From Microstegium vimineum (taxonomy: Eukaryota > Streptophyta > Magnoliopsida > Poales > Poaceae): 64,000 bases of DNA. Under the pieces are notes generated by a model. The model saw only the letters and a list, made by a program, of their open reading frames with translations. It searched no databases and had not been told where the DNA came from. The translations under genes were made by a program, and so were the position numbers. The DNA is taken from NCBI GenBank assembly GCA_022036555.1, contig CM039126.1:28129935-28193934 (forward strand). Direction: 5' to 3'. Below, one piece after another: positions 11,232-22,657 of this stretch (position 1 is its first letter; each line of letters opens with the position of its first letter).

Positions 11232-14200
11232 TTAGTCCTTTTCTACTTCATGAAAAGGAAGTGGAACAACTTTCACTGCTCTGAACTTCCCTGCATTGTT
11301 TAGGTGTTCATTCTCCAGCCTGACATAAAAGTTTATAGTTCTTTAGTGTGACATACATGTTTATATCAAATCGAAAAGTTCCCATTTACTTGATTTTCTA
11401 AAAGCATTTACCTGTAGTAGTTCCAGTGACCTCGTCGTATCACTTCAAGTGCTGCTAAAAAGAACAGCGTTACTCTAGAATCCAGGCTTCCAATATTAGG
11501 GTGGATGACAGTCTGAAGCCAAGCAAGCCTCAAGACAAGGTTCAGACCCTGTAAAATATGTGAGTCTCTGTAAGTAAACTATCTATTTTTTGCTTTGGAA
11601 CTCTTGATGCAGAGCTTAATGATTTGAAAACGCACCATGGATACAAAATAAATGTATTTTTGTTTTAGTATCAAATCATTACGGAGCCAGGTATTCTTGG
11701 AGTTGAACTGTAGAAGACCCCAGTCCTTGACAAAGTCCCAGTACAGTTGGTAGATAGTTGCAATACTTGATACAATGATAACAAGTGATAGCCACCCAGT
11801 ACTATTGTTATTCTCATATGCCACCTTTGTTCCTGCAGCAAGCATAGCTGACACATACTTCCCAAGGTTGACAATGTGGTTCATATCCCCTTCATCAAAC
11901 CATCTCCGTGCGCACTGTAGGATAACAGTAACGAAAGGTACCACTAGCTTAGAAATAGCCTTTTAGAAGGGACAAAAAAAGGGACACTATCATGTAGTCA
12001 TGTTCAATCTTACATTCTTACTACCTCCAGATAAAAAAATTGTTGTTTTTGGAAATAAGTACAGTTTAGAATATAAATTATTTATTTGAATATAATATTT
12101 TGGAGAGCATGTCAATTTCCAAATTAACATTATTCTTTGATTAAAGTGCACCAACGGTTCCTAAACTTACACTGCTATATTATCCTTGTCCCTAAACTCA
12201 CAAATCGATCGTTTGGGTCCTCAAACTTGTTCATCTGTGTCATCTCGGTCCCAAAACTTGTTTCGATGTGTCATCCCGGCCCTTAAAACATGCAAATCGA
12301 CTGTTTAGGTCCTCAAACTTATTCAATTATGTCATCCCGGTCCCTAAACTTGGTTTGGAGTCTCATCTGGGTCCAAACACGATGATCTAAAAATTTGATA
12401 TAAAAAAATAGTTTATAACTTCTTCATATGAAAACTCGAATGAAGACAAACTTTATATCAAAATTGTAGCTCTTGGCACGATCTACAATTTTGTAGTTAA
12501 AAAATTTTTAAATTAAAATTGTTTAGGGTCCCAAAATATTATTGTAAGTTTATACATTTTGAATTTTAAAATTTAAAATTATCAAATAATCTTGGATATT
12601 GAAATGGTCTATATGAAAGTTACATTTCTCAATATGATCTACAACTTTGTAGTTCAAAAGTTTTTTATTTGAAGTCATTCATTATCCAAATTTAATTTTA
12701 AACGTTTATAGATTTTGAAAACACTTTTAATTAGATCATTTGAATACCCTAAACAGTTTTAATTTTAAAAAATGTTAACTACAAAGTTGTAGATCACATC
12801 GAAGGCTACAATTTTTATATAAAGTTTGTCTTCATTCGAGTTCATATGAGAAAGTTACGAATTATTCTTTGATATCAAGTTTTAGATTGCCGTGTTTAGA
12901 GCCAAATGAGACTCAAAACAAGTTTAGAGACCGGCATGAGACAACTAAACAAGTTTGAGGACCTAAATGGTACGTTTGTAAGTTTAGGGACCGGGATGAC
13001 ACAGATGAACGAGTTTGAGGACCTAAATGGTCGATTTGCAAGTTAAAAGATGACACAACAACGCAAGTTTAGGAACCGTTAGTGCACTTTACTCTTATTC
13101 TTCTGTGGTGAATGGTACTTAGGGATTATATACCTGCATGGCTCTCCAGTAATAAGGCAGGAAGGATACTGCATAAGCGAGGTCTCTAAAGTGTTTAACT
13201 CTTGTGCAGTAGCCATAGTCTTGTGTCATGTAGCTGCCTGTTATGTAGTAACATGCCAAATACTCCAGGCTCCTGAGCACTGGTACCTGTTTGTCAGAAG
13301 TCATTACATGCTTAGTCGTTTTGATATGGATACAATAATTTATGCTCGAGTATGTAGTAGCCAATCGAGTTGTAACTCAGATAAGTATTTATGGTAGGAG
13401 AACCACTCTTATAAGTCCTCTTCAGTTTATATTACAAACACATACTTCTGAGCATTATGGCTTGTAGGGAATAGCTTAAGTTTGCCTAAGTGAACTTGAT
13501 CAAGCTTTAGTATTTAATTAAATTCTTACCTGGCTGCAGAGCTGATCAGCCATGAAGAAATCAACCATGACAACCTGCATATGTACAAAAAGGTTACCAG
13601 CTTGCTACCTTTCAAATTTAATTGGAGATGTGGAACACATCTTAAACAATTGTGCTTAAGAAACTTGCTTTGTAAAAGGGTGTCAGAATGATGTTTCTGA
13701 TAACTCTAAGGAATTGGTAACGACTTGATTGGTAGATGATGTTGAAAGGGCAGACTAATATCAACAAGGACACCTGAATAGAGGGAGCACGTTATAAGGT
13801 CATAATTTTTCAAATGTAATTATGAACACATTTGTTAAGTTCAGTAGTGCATACGAGAAGTAGGGACCCTGGTATTGCTTGGACTGCACTTGATGAATCT
13901 CCTTTAACAATTATTGTCAGGTGCGCAAACATTGCACCAACAACAATTGTCATGGAAGTAGTGCATATCAAGAACACGTCTCGGTACTTGAGCTCTTTAG
14001 TGGGCGTGAATTCAAATATGAATGTGTAGTTTATGCGTGTCTTTCTCCACATGAAAATGTTACATCCATAGAGGAAGAGATGCAGAAAGAAGAGGCTGAA
14101 CATGCTGCAGTTTGGGATCACATATTGTCAGCAATGGCATGCTTGAATTGCAGTAGTTTTTCTTTTTCAGGAACTGCACAGCGGCAACTGAATTGGCATT

Positions 14201-16480
14201 TTGAGTGCTCACCTAAGAACAGGATAAGATGTTGACATGTACACCTTGTTTGACTGCTGAGTGTACATTCCAGCAATGCGTGCCATGATACAGTAACCTA
14301 TGAATAATGCTATGAAGCCGCCAGTGAATAATCCTGGAAATTTTATAGGCCTGTTTAAAGGTCGGAAAATCTATGGTGATGAAACAATGGAAACCTTATT
14401 AAAAAATATTACCAATGAAAAATGTAGTGCAATGTGATTCTTCCCGCTGATTTCGTTTCAGATACACCATTGCTTTCCGTTTGTCACCTTCTGTGAAATG
14501 TCTCAAAAACAGCTTCTCGACATCGTCCATTAGCCTGACTGCCTGTTAAGATGAAATTTGCAGTCGGGAATTTTGGAGCTTAGATTAGATAGAAGGGAAT
14601 TATTGAAAGCATCTCAGAATTGCTTCATTGTTGCAAAATACCTTGTCAGAGCTATTGTAGTAGGAGCTCTCCACTACTTTGAGGTAAATTTGCTGCACTT
14701 CCTTTGCTGTAATCTGAAACACGAAAATATAGCTTGTTTTATCAGAATTTCTTATATGAGGTAAATTTCAGGATATGGCACCATCAAAAGAGAGCAAGAG
14801 ATACGAGCAGAAACCTTGTCAAATTTCTTCAGGATCTTCACAAAGGCCATCATGTTCAAGCTCCTGCAGCAAGCATGCTCTCCTTGTCAGTATCCACTTA
14901 AGGAAAAAGTTGAAGTACATGCCATATTGCAGAATCAAGTATGCATACATACCGGTATGTCTTGAGGTACCCCAATCCTTTGTATAGCTCAACGAGAGCA
15001 CCTCTGATAATCTTCTCTGCCTGTTGCACCTTCCTCTTGTTGATGCTCAGCTTCTCATTGCCATCGGTACCATGTGTGCCAATCTTCTTTGATTGGCTCA
15101 GCACATCCTCGAACAGCAGTTCGCAAATGGCAGTGACAGTCCTGGAAGGCGTCGTGACTGGGATGTTGATCCTCACATTCCTGCCGTGGCAGGTGACCAC
15201 CCTCCCTGAGAGTGTCCTCAGCTTGCTTGTGACTTCTTCATTCGGCTTGCCAAGTCTCCCTGACTCACTAAGACCTTGAGAGGCGGAGAGCTCGTCCTCA
15301 GGTCCTTCGTCAGTGGTCTTGGCAGTAACATCGTCGTTGAGTTTTTCTTCACACTCTTGTTCTTTCTCTGCAATCTCCCTAAGAGATTGGCCTCCTGTGA
15401 TTTTTGAGATGCTATGTCAGGATCAGTGTATAGCAGGCAATCCAAGAAAGGTAACAGGACTATCTTATACGAAGGAAAAAGTAATATTGTTTCATCAGCC
15501 GGCTTATAAGTAATTGATGATCAGCTCACGCATGGTCTCACCAAGCTGGATGGAGCAAGAAACGGAGGGATCATGGTCATCCGTGTCGGCGCTCCCTTTG
15601 GAGGCCCCCCCACGCCGTGGCTGTGCCTGTGCCTGCTGCTGCTGGGTGATGGCCTGTGCCTGTGCCTGCTGCTGCTGGGTGATGGCAGCCTTGAGGTCGA
15701 CGAGGATCTGCAGCTGCCGCCTGAGGGACTCGCCGCGCTCCAGGAACTCCCCCTCCTTCCGCTCGTAGAACCGGTTCACCTTGTTGAGCTGTTGGTCCAG
15801 CCTCTGAAAGAAGGCCTTGGCTGCCTCGGTGTCCGTGAACCCGGCGCCGTCCGCCACCACCGTCTCGTACACCTCCCCGGCCATCGCGCCGTCGATGCTC
15901 CCGTCCATGGCCAGCTTCTTGTGCACCTGCATGCATTGCACGCGCGGCATGCATGTTAATTATGTCATGATTACTTATTAGGTGATGGGTGGCCGAACTC
16001 GATCACGGCATGCATGTTATTAGGTGGTGGTATAGTTGCCGTAGCGCTCGCTTCCACTTGTTTATAGCGGTGCTTGTGTGTTCTCTTGTTAAAAGATTTT
16101 TTTTTATCTGCAGATATGGTTGTGCGAAAAGATACTTTCGAGTAGCTACTAATAGCAAAGTGCGCGTGCTTGTTTGTTTTCCAAACGTGGCGTTGCAGCA
16201 TCAGGCGGAACTTCATTTATTAGGCAGCCAAGTAAAGTTGGTACGTAGTGCATGCCTGAATGGCGGCAGGCTGGCCATGGGGCTGGAAGAACGGCAGCCT
16301 CATCACCCAGTGAGCCGGAGCCCCCGCCGGCTGCAGCGACGCTGGCGCCGCCATGGCACCACCATCTCCTGCCGCGGCCTGCAGCTTCTTGACGTCCTTC
16401 TTGAGCTGCCAGTAGTCCACGAAGGCCTCCTTCCATTCGGGCACTAGCTGGCCCTCGAACTGCTTGGAGAACTTCACCAT
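11232..16480 (-). CDS. PHO1: PHO1-family phosphate exporter (SPX-EXS protein), 14 exons, apparently intact
   Basis: Exports inorganic phosphate (xylem loading in roots is the known PHO1 role) from Golgi/endomembrane and plasma membrane. Exons: 16480-16256, 15926-15530, 15394-14953, 14863-14815, 14713-14642, 14542-14413, 14333-14213, 14104-13855, 13773-13669, 13574-13530, 13286-13134, 11914-11636, 11548-11412, 11319-11232. They total 2493 bases, 830 residues, and all phases agree. The start MVKFSKQFEGQLVPEWKEAF is the family N-terminus. The SPX domain covers about 1-371, ending [20 protein letters not shown], the basic surface that binds inositol pyrophosphates. Membrane segments begin near 440; the EXS domain follows (about 600-790; CPFNIIYQSSRYQFLRVIRN, FFLAALEVIRRGHWNYYR). 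The end is VPLPFHEVEKD. Introns 1 and 9 start with GC. Exon 2 has a duplicated ITQQQQAQAQ in the SPX linker. It resembles the PHO1;1/PHO1;3 rather than the PHO1;2 type by its N-terminus; the exact paralogue is not settled. Confidence 0.95.
12144..13088. mobile_element. Foldback / MITE-like element in PHO1 intron 11
   Basis: The ends are inverted copies: AAGTGCACCAACGGTTCCTA on the left, and AGTGCACTAACGGTTCCTAA read inward from the right. A TTA on each side (12141-12143, 13089-13091) could be the target duplication. The body repeats phrases such as GGTCCTCAAACTTGTTCA, GGGTCC and ATGTCATCCCGGTCCCTAAA in both orientations, so most of its length can fold on itself. No ORF. TTA duplications suit PIF/Harbinger-type MITEs, but the class is uncertain. 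It lies wholly between exons 11 and 12 and leaves the splice sites intact. Confidence 0.7.
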
Positions 16481-17090
16481 TGCTGGGGCACCTGCTTCTT
16501 CCTCCTCGTCCTCCGTGGACCAGAGGGAGAAGCAGTGCAGTGCTCTGGGATTGGGATGGTGCGTCTCAAGGGAGGCCATTCTTTGGGGGGCGTGTACTTA
16601 TATCATGTGCATGGTGGCCTGGCCGGAAGTGTGTGTTCAGTTCATTGGACACATGGAACTAGAATCTATTGTGACCGGGTTAGGTTAGCACATTCTCAAG
16701 TATCTGTGAGCAAGATGGGGGGAATTGTTGCCTATGGCCTATGGGCATCAAGGCTGACAGGGAATGTAACAAGTCGCTGTGTTGGGTTCTAGTGGACAGG
16801 GGAGATAGGGAAAGTGGGAGAGAGGGTATTTTATAGGATGGATTGACGCGTAGCGCGTTTGGCTCAGGCTGCAACCTCTCATCCTTTCTGGAAAGTAACG
16901 CTGATGATGGTTGCCATGTACCAGAATGCAGAGAGATGGGTAAATGGAACAAGAATGCAGGTATTGGCAACTATCGAGATCACCAGTGGCTTTCAAAGAT
17001 TGATTAAAACCATGGATGTTCTCAAACAACCCCTTCTCGTACATGTTATTTCCCTGCCTCATTATTAGTTATTATTAGTTAGTTAACTAC
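16481..17090 (-). other. Promoter and upstream region of the PHO1 gene
   Basis: No gene on either strand. Read on the minus strand it leads into the PHO1 start at 16480. I looked for the PHR1-binding motif GNATATNC and found none between 16480 and 17200. Confidence 0.45.
16597..16605 (-). promoter_or_regulatory. Possible TATA box of the PHO1 gene
   Basis: TGATATAAG on the minus strand lies about 117 bases before the ATG at 16480, which would give a leader of roughly 85-90 bases. No better candidate lies nearby. Confidence 0.45.
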
Positions 17091-17208
17091 AATATAACTC
17101 AGGTTGGCCGATGTCTGGCATAGCCACGTTATTTATTTACCACCATTTGATTTCTTTTTAACGGTGATTATTACTCTACCGTACATGTTACTGTGCACGG
17201 TGAAAATA
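17091..17208. repeat. Left copy of a 120-base direct repeat
   Basis: Starts AATATAACTCAGGTTGG and ends GTGCACGGTGAAAATA. It recurs in the same orientation at 18210-18333 with few changes, one of them a six-base GCAGAT difference. The two copies bracket the foldback unit at 17211-18207. Confidence 0.88.
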
Positions 17209-17210
17209 GT

Positions 17211-18207
17211 TAACTACAACAATTCCTGCAGAAGCCGACGTGGCGCCACGTGACACGAACCTTGGCGCCATAGTGGCCGGCGCCGAGCTCGGCGCCAAGA
17301 TCTACGGCGCCGAGGTCGACGCCATGGATCTTGGCGCTGAGCTAGTATCCATAGATCTGGGTTACACGTCTCGACGCCAGGCGCTCTGGCGCCATCATAA
17401 GTCCCGCAGAAGCCGACGTGGCACGAACCTCGGCACAATAGTGGCCGACGCCGAGCTCGGCGCCAAGATCTATGGCACCGAGGTCGACGCCATGGATCTT
17501 GGCACTGAGCTAGTATCCATAGATCTGGGTTTGAAAGAAATAAATAAAATGTCTGCGAACTCTATACATCAATATGTTCCAATCCAAATGGTTAGCTCGT
17601 GCTTAGCTGAATGGGAGGTTGTGGGTTCAGTCCCTGAGAAGGACCATTTTTTTTTGCTACATTCCTATGTTTTTACAAAAAAAATTTGTTATAGTTGCTT
17701 ATAAAAAAATGGTAAAAGATTTGTCATACTCGTTTGCTTACATAAATATACAAATATAGCAAAATATGGTTCTTATTCTCTTTTCTTATAAAAATAAGCA
17801 AAACACCAACCATGAATGGGTTTGAACTCATGACCTGAGGCTTGAGAGGTTCGGTTGTTTAACCAGCTGCACTATACTTCAATTGTTATAATTTTCACGA
17901 ATGAATTATATTTTATTTATTTCAAACCGAGATTTATGTATAACAACTCGGCGCCAAGATCCATAGCGTCGACCTCGGCGCCGTAGATCTTGGCACCGAG
18001 CTCGGCGCTAGCCACTTTGGCGCCGAGATTCGTGCCACGTGGGCGTCACGTCGGCTTCTGCGGGACTTATGGTGGCGCCGAGACGTGTAACCTCGGCACC
18101 AACAACAATGGCGCCGAGGTAAGGGTCTATTTTCCGAAATCTTTCCGTCAGGGATCTATTTGTGAGATTCTTTCAAAAAAATGGTCAAATAGTAAAAAAG
18201 ACGGAGT
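17211..18207. mobile_element. GGCGCC-rich foldback unit with tRNA-like motifs
   Basis: The left arm (17229-17531) has two tandem copies of a block running from GCAGAAGCCGACGTGG to TAGTATCCATAGATCTGGGT. The right arm (about 17940-18115) has the reverse complement of much of it, including CACGTCGGCTTCTGC. The AT-rich core holds two short tRNA-like stretches pointing toward each other: GTGGGTTCAGTCCC near 17624 on the plus strand, followed by a T run, and GAGTTCAAACCC on the minus strand near 17820-17831. No transposase and no clean target duplication were seen. It may be a MULE- or SINE-derived foldback; the class is unknown. Confidence 0.5.
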
Positions 18208-18209
18208 AT

Positions 18210-18333
18210 AATATAACTCAGGTTGGTCGATGTCTGGCATAGCCACGTTAGCAGATTTATTTACCACCATTTGATTTCGTTTTAACGGTGATTATTACTC
18301 TACCGTACATGTTACTGTGCACGGTGAAAATAT
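18210..18333. repeat. Right copy of the 120-base direct repeat
   Basis: Matches 17091-17208. It is followed by a GC-rich transcribed-looking stretch, so it may be the promoter side of a former gene, with the left copy made by the rearrangement that placed the foldback unit. Confidence 0.85.
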
Positions 18334-18343
18334 ATGCTGTGAC

Positions 18344-18586
18344 CCTTCTTGAAACCTCCGTCCGTTCTCCCTTTTCCTCTTCTTCCCTCTCCCGCTCCAG
18401 ATGCGGTGGCGCACCGGCGCCCGGCCTCGGCGCAGCACCCGGTAGCGCCTCCGTCGCTCCCGCTCCCGCCCCCGCTACCTCTCGTCTTCCTCTCTCTCTC
18501 TCTCTGGGCGTGGCGGCGCTGCGGCCGGGGCGACGGCGCGGCGACTCCTTCAGCGCCCGGCGCGGTGCTATGCTAGCGTGGCTGAC
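18344..18586 (+). other. GC-rich, exon-like segment split by a solo LTR
   Basis: After an AT-rich stretch the base composition jumps. The segment resumes after the solo LTR at 20516 and reaches a good splice donor (CTCAAG|GTAAGATC) at about 20566. It looks like the first exon or leader of a decayed host gene, possibly the RFC1-like gene whose fragments start at about 21130, but no family is recognisable in it. Confidence 0.4.
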
Positions 18587-20515
18587 TGAGAGTCCCATGT
18601 GTTTGGTTTTGAGTAATTGATGAAACCTACCTAAGTACTAACCTTGATCTCTAAGTGTGAATCATGAGATAGGTTGGTACATGCCATGTGATGGAGCTAA
18701 TGAATCAAAGGTGATGATGGCAAGGCTCTAGCATGGTGGTGCAAAGGAAGGTGGAAAAGGATTCAAGACAAAGGTGAAATAGGAATATATTTTTGGTTTG
18801 GTGATCGAGACACCATAGAGGGTGTGATCACATTTAGGATAGATAGCCGTACTATCAAGGAGGGAGATCACGTGTTTGATTACGGTTATCATGTGTCACT
18901 AGGTTCATTGCATTGCATTTAAAATCAATTGAACCAAGTGAAACAACCAACTAATTCCAAGATAATTATGAACTAAAAGCTAACACACGTGCACAAGTGT
19001 TGAGATCACTTAGTGTTGGCTCTTGGAAGCTTGGAAGAAGTTGGAGTGAAGTTTGAGTAGTGCTTGGGCTGAAGAAGAGGTTCGGACAGAGGTTCGGACG
19101 CTCGGGTTTCGGTGTGTCCGGACCATCGTGTGTGCGTCCGGACACACACCCTAGGTGGCTCGGTTGAGAAGGAGTCCGGACGCTCTTTGTGGTCCGGACG
19201 CAGGGCTCCGGACGCGCGTCCGAAGTCTCGGTGCTCTCTGTTGGTTTCTGTGAAGGTGATCCGGACGCGTGTGTTAGTCCGGACAGGGGCTCCGGTCGTG
19301 CGTCCGGCGGTGCTCGCTGCTCTCGGGCGCTCTCGGGTGTTCTACAATTTATTTCCGGATGCTCGGTGCAGTGCGTTCGAACGCAGGCTACAGTCGTGTC
19401 CGGAGACGCGTGGCAGTCTCTGGTGAAGGCGTGAAGTGAGCCGTTTGAATCGGCAGGTGACCGGACGCTGTTGGGATTGTCCGAACGGCGAGACACGCGC
19501 GTCCGGAGGAAGAATAGAGGCAGTTTCTGAGCTGTGGAGGGAGTCCGGACGCAGCTTTTAGTCCGGACCCTCCGTTGTTGCTAGCGTCCGGACGGCGCGC
19601 AGGAAGTGTTTTGAGGGGGCTAAACGGCTAGTTGTGAGTGTGTGACTATATAAGGTGATATGGCCGTCCCTTGGGGGTCTCTCTTGCACATTTTCATCAC
19701 TCACACTCTAGTGCTCATTTGTGAGAGCCTCCACCACTCATCTCTTTGATACATGTGCTAATTTCATGAGAGATTGAGTGAATCCAAGTGCATTGCTCTT
19801 TGATTGCATACTAGTGGCACTTGGTGATCGTCGTCGTCGCGGGAGTTCTTGTTATTCTTGGAGGTTTCCACCTCCTAGACGGCTTGGAGCGACGAGGATC
19901 GTTGAGCGGAGGAAGGTGATTGTCTCCGGCTCCGATCGGTGGATTGTGAGGGGTTCTTGAGTCTTCCCCGCAGGAGTTCGCAAAAGACATCTCTAGTGGA
20001 TTGCTCGTAGCTTGTGGACCCCTATCTTGTGTTGGTTGTGCGGCACCCGGTGACGGGTTTGGCGTGTGATGCCAATTAGCTCGTGAACCTCGAAGTAGGT
20101 GAATCGCTACAACGAGGAGTAGCTTATTGGCAAACAAGTGAACCTCGGTAAAAAATCTTGTGTCACATTGTTTCTACCGAGGATTCTTATTGTGATTGAT
20201 TGGTTATCTATTGGCTCATCTCTTCTCGGCGGTATAACCTTTCTAACTTTAGCTTTGCACTTACATTCTTACATTCTTGCAAAGTAGAGATTATAGCTTA
20301 GCTTGTGTAGCTTAGTCTTGTAGCTTTAGTTCTCTAGCTCTTGTGTGTGACATATGTTATCTTGCTAGTGACTAGAATCGGTAGGTGGCTTGCCTAACCG
20401 TAGTGCTAGCGCAAACTTGCTTTACGCCGTGTTTTATTCTAACAAGTTTGCTTAAGTGTTGTTGTAGAATTTTTAATAGGCTATTCACCCCCTCTAGACA
20501 TATCTAGACCTTTCA
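18587..20515. mobile_element. Solo LTR (1929 bases)
   Basis: Starts TGAGAGTCCCATGTGTTTGG and ends CATATCTAGACCTTTCA, with five-base flanks CTGAC (18582-18586) and CTGGC (20516-20520), a 4/5 target duplication. The start and the end (TATTCACCCCCTCTAGAC) resemble Copia/SIRE-type LTRs of grasses. Between 19080 and 19600 it carries about 18 copies of a GTCCGGACG-like palindrome. No internal retrotransposon sequence is present on either side. Confidence 0.72.
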
Positions 20516-20520
20516 CTGGC

Positions 20521-21129
20521 CCCCACGATTGCCGCAGCCGCCAGTCTGCACCCGCTCAAGGTAAGATCACCCGCTTCCCTCCCCCACATCGCGCACTTCC
20601 TCTCTCTCTCCCTGAGGCACGGACCAAACCCTAGCACGGGAAGCACGCTGGCGCGGCTTCTCTCTCACTCTCCCTATGTCGCGCGGCACCGACCGGGCCA
20701 CCGCAGCGGCGGCACACCGGCACGGCCGGAAACCCGGTGGTGGGGTGTAGCCGCAGTGCCCGCGGCTGCTAACCCTTCCCTGCGCATCGCTCTCTCGATT
20801 TGCCGGCGCATCGTGGGTTGCCCCGGTGCTGGTGGGCCCAGCATCACCGAGCCTGGAATAGGGCACACACACTGCCTGCTGGTAGTCCTCGTCTCCTCCG
20901 TCAAATATAGGTTTCATGGTCGTCCTGTTCACCAAATGAGGTTTGACAGCAAGCCTTTTCCAGAAAAAGAAAATGTCAAAGGATGAACAAGATGACGTGC
21001 TTCCTGCAGGTCGTCCTTATCCCCTTATTTGCAGTGTCCTATTTTGTATGAAGATGGTTTATTTGATTACATACGTGCTTATGCTTTTTTGCGATGCCCC
21101 TTTTTGGGGGCAGATGTTTATTTGATTTT
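20521..21129 (+). other. GC-rich leader followed by unassigned sequence upstream of RFC1 fragments
   Basis: Bases 20521-20566 close the GC-rich exon and end in a splice donor. 20570-20930 is C-rich and intron-like. A short stretch near 20971-21008 could encode KMSKDEQDDVLPAG before a donor GTCGTC, but I do not recognise it. Confidence 0.35.
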
Positions 21130-21517
21130 ATCAGAAAATCAAAGCTTGCGAATGGGTCTCTGTACACACTGACAAACAACACCCCAGCTAAGGTTCAAAA
21201 AACAAGGTAGCCTGGACCTCCCGACTCCTAATGATTCCATAATTTTGTTACGCTTATAGTTGTTTGGATCTGATTATCTGAGACATGGTTGTTCTGTTTA
21301 TACGGTGGACATTAGCTTGGTACTTCTATTGTGCTCCCATCCTCTGCATAATCAGCTCAGTCTCACTTATTTTTGGTTTATGATTTCGCAATCCTTATGT
21401 TAATATGTTATTTATGATTCGTTTTTTCAGCCTAACCAAGTGATGTGGGCAAAAGAGCTTATCAAGGACCTTATCAACAACGTTACTCTGAATTATAGTG
21501 ACAATAGGTTGGTGTTA
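21130..21517 (+). pseudogene. RFC1: RFC1 (replication factor C large subunit) fragments, left part
   Basis: RFC1 loads the PCNA clamp at replication forks. Two exon scraps are readable. Around 21125-21207 there is CLFDFIRKSKLANGSLYTLT, matching the end of the BRCT domain of plant RFC1 (GLFD.IRKSKPAK). At about 21440-21515 there is ELIKDLINNVTLNYSDNRL, matching the AAA+ region before Walker B (IKELISNATLNYS.NRL). The exons normally lying between them are missing, and both scraps contain or abut stops. Element B interrupts right after the second scrap; the gene resumes at about 33990. Confidence 0.72.
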
Positions 21518-21522
21518 CAGCA

Positions 21523-22414
21523 TGTTGACACAAAAAACCATCGAGGCTGCGAACACGTCGAGCTAATACCCAAAATCGATATCCGAAGTGTGCCAGTCGA
21601 TTTGACCAGTTAATCGACAAGGACGATAACTAGAACAAACTTGAGCGAGACGACAGCGATACGCCCGGACGTCAAGGCTCTGATTTGCTCCCAACGCGGA
21701 TCTTGCAAAGCTTGACGGAGATCTGTCAACACCTCGTAAGAACTCGTAGAAGAATTAGAACTAATGCAGTAAACGTAAATTGCTGGAAAAATAGATAAAA
21801 ATAGTAAACTTCTTTGATTGATTGTGTATATATATTTTTACACCACCCCTCGGTACATATTTATACCCCATCAAAAGGAGTTGTAAACAGACACGACTCA
21901 CACTTTCCTAAACAAAACTCCTATTTTTAAGAAAATAATCGACTCGCGCAAGAGTTAGATTCAAACTATAACAATAATACCTATCTTTAAGGAAACAAAT
22001 AACTCGTGCAAGAGTCAGACTCAAACTATAACAATAATACTGACATAAAATCAACGATTTCTATATCCATCTTCTTTACGATGAAACTTTCCATCGGCAG
22101 ACCTTTTCCAATCTGCAACCTTCTTTCATTACCATTGGCAACCTCCTGGTGACGTCAGCCACGTCATCCTGCACCCATCAGCAATACCTTCCTATCGGCA
22201 ACCTCTTCCTAGCGGCAACCTCTTCCTATCGGCAAATAACCTTCTTTTTTCCTTGACGCTTTCTTCAACTAAATCTACCATCGGTAACCTCCTTTGCTTC
22301 CATCGGTAACCTAACCGATAGTATTCTTCGTGCCGATAGGACACAATGACTATCTCCTTACTGATTCAGCGCACCTGGTCCATATTGACACGTACCAAAA
22401 AAACGGTGTCAACA
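21523..22414 (-). repeat. 3' LTR of element B (892 bases)
   Basis: Starts TGTTGACACA and ends CGGTGTCAACA on the plus strand. Compared by eye with 33021-33913, the first 300 bases differ at about nine to ten places, nearly all transitions. Confidence 0.95.
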
Positions 22415-22436
22415 CATGCCCCCCCCAATTTCGGAG
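22415..22436 (-). other. Polypurine tract of element B
   Basis: On the minus strand CCGAAATTGGGGGGGGCATG directly precedes the 3' LTR. Confidence 0.8.
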
Positions 22437-22650
22437 TATAAAATATTTTATGCGCCGAAATTTTCTCTGCTGTAATCTTCTCTTCCAAGATGCCTGTGCC
22501 ATCTCCTCGATTATCGCGCACAATCATCGCAAGTTACCAATAACTCCCGCAACTGTAGCGCCAATAGTTACAACTCTTCGATCGATGTGTAAACCCTTCC
22601 ATATCTCTGCTCAAAAGGAAAACTCGAAAACACCCTTGGCACCTCAAGTT

Positions 22651-22657
22651 TATAAAG
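22651..22657 (+). promoter_or_regulatory. TATA box of the antisense PMD gene of element B
   Basis: TATAAAG lies 151 bases before the ATG at 22808 and outside the LTR, followed by a pyrimidine-rich leader. The downstream phrase CACCCCGAGCTCATT also occurs in element A (as TTTACCCCGAGCTCATTTT on its minus strand). The gene therefore seems to have its own conserved promoter rather than using the LTR. Confidence 0.55.

Noticed and set aside
15573..15959. Plus-strand 128-residue ORF and a second minus-strand frame over PHO1 exon 2
   Set aside because: These are GC-rich shadows of the true SPX exon; the PHO1 frame is fixed by family similarity and splice phase.
11900..16480. PHO1 as a pseudogene because it sits among transposons
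   Set aside because: All 14 exons join in phase with no stop and end at the family C-terminus. Nothing in the coding sequence indicates decay.
17585..17640. Possible tRNA gene
   Set aside because: B-box-like sequence is present, but no acceptor stem pairs around it and the A box is poor. Kept only as a tRNA-like motif in the foldback unit.
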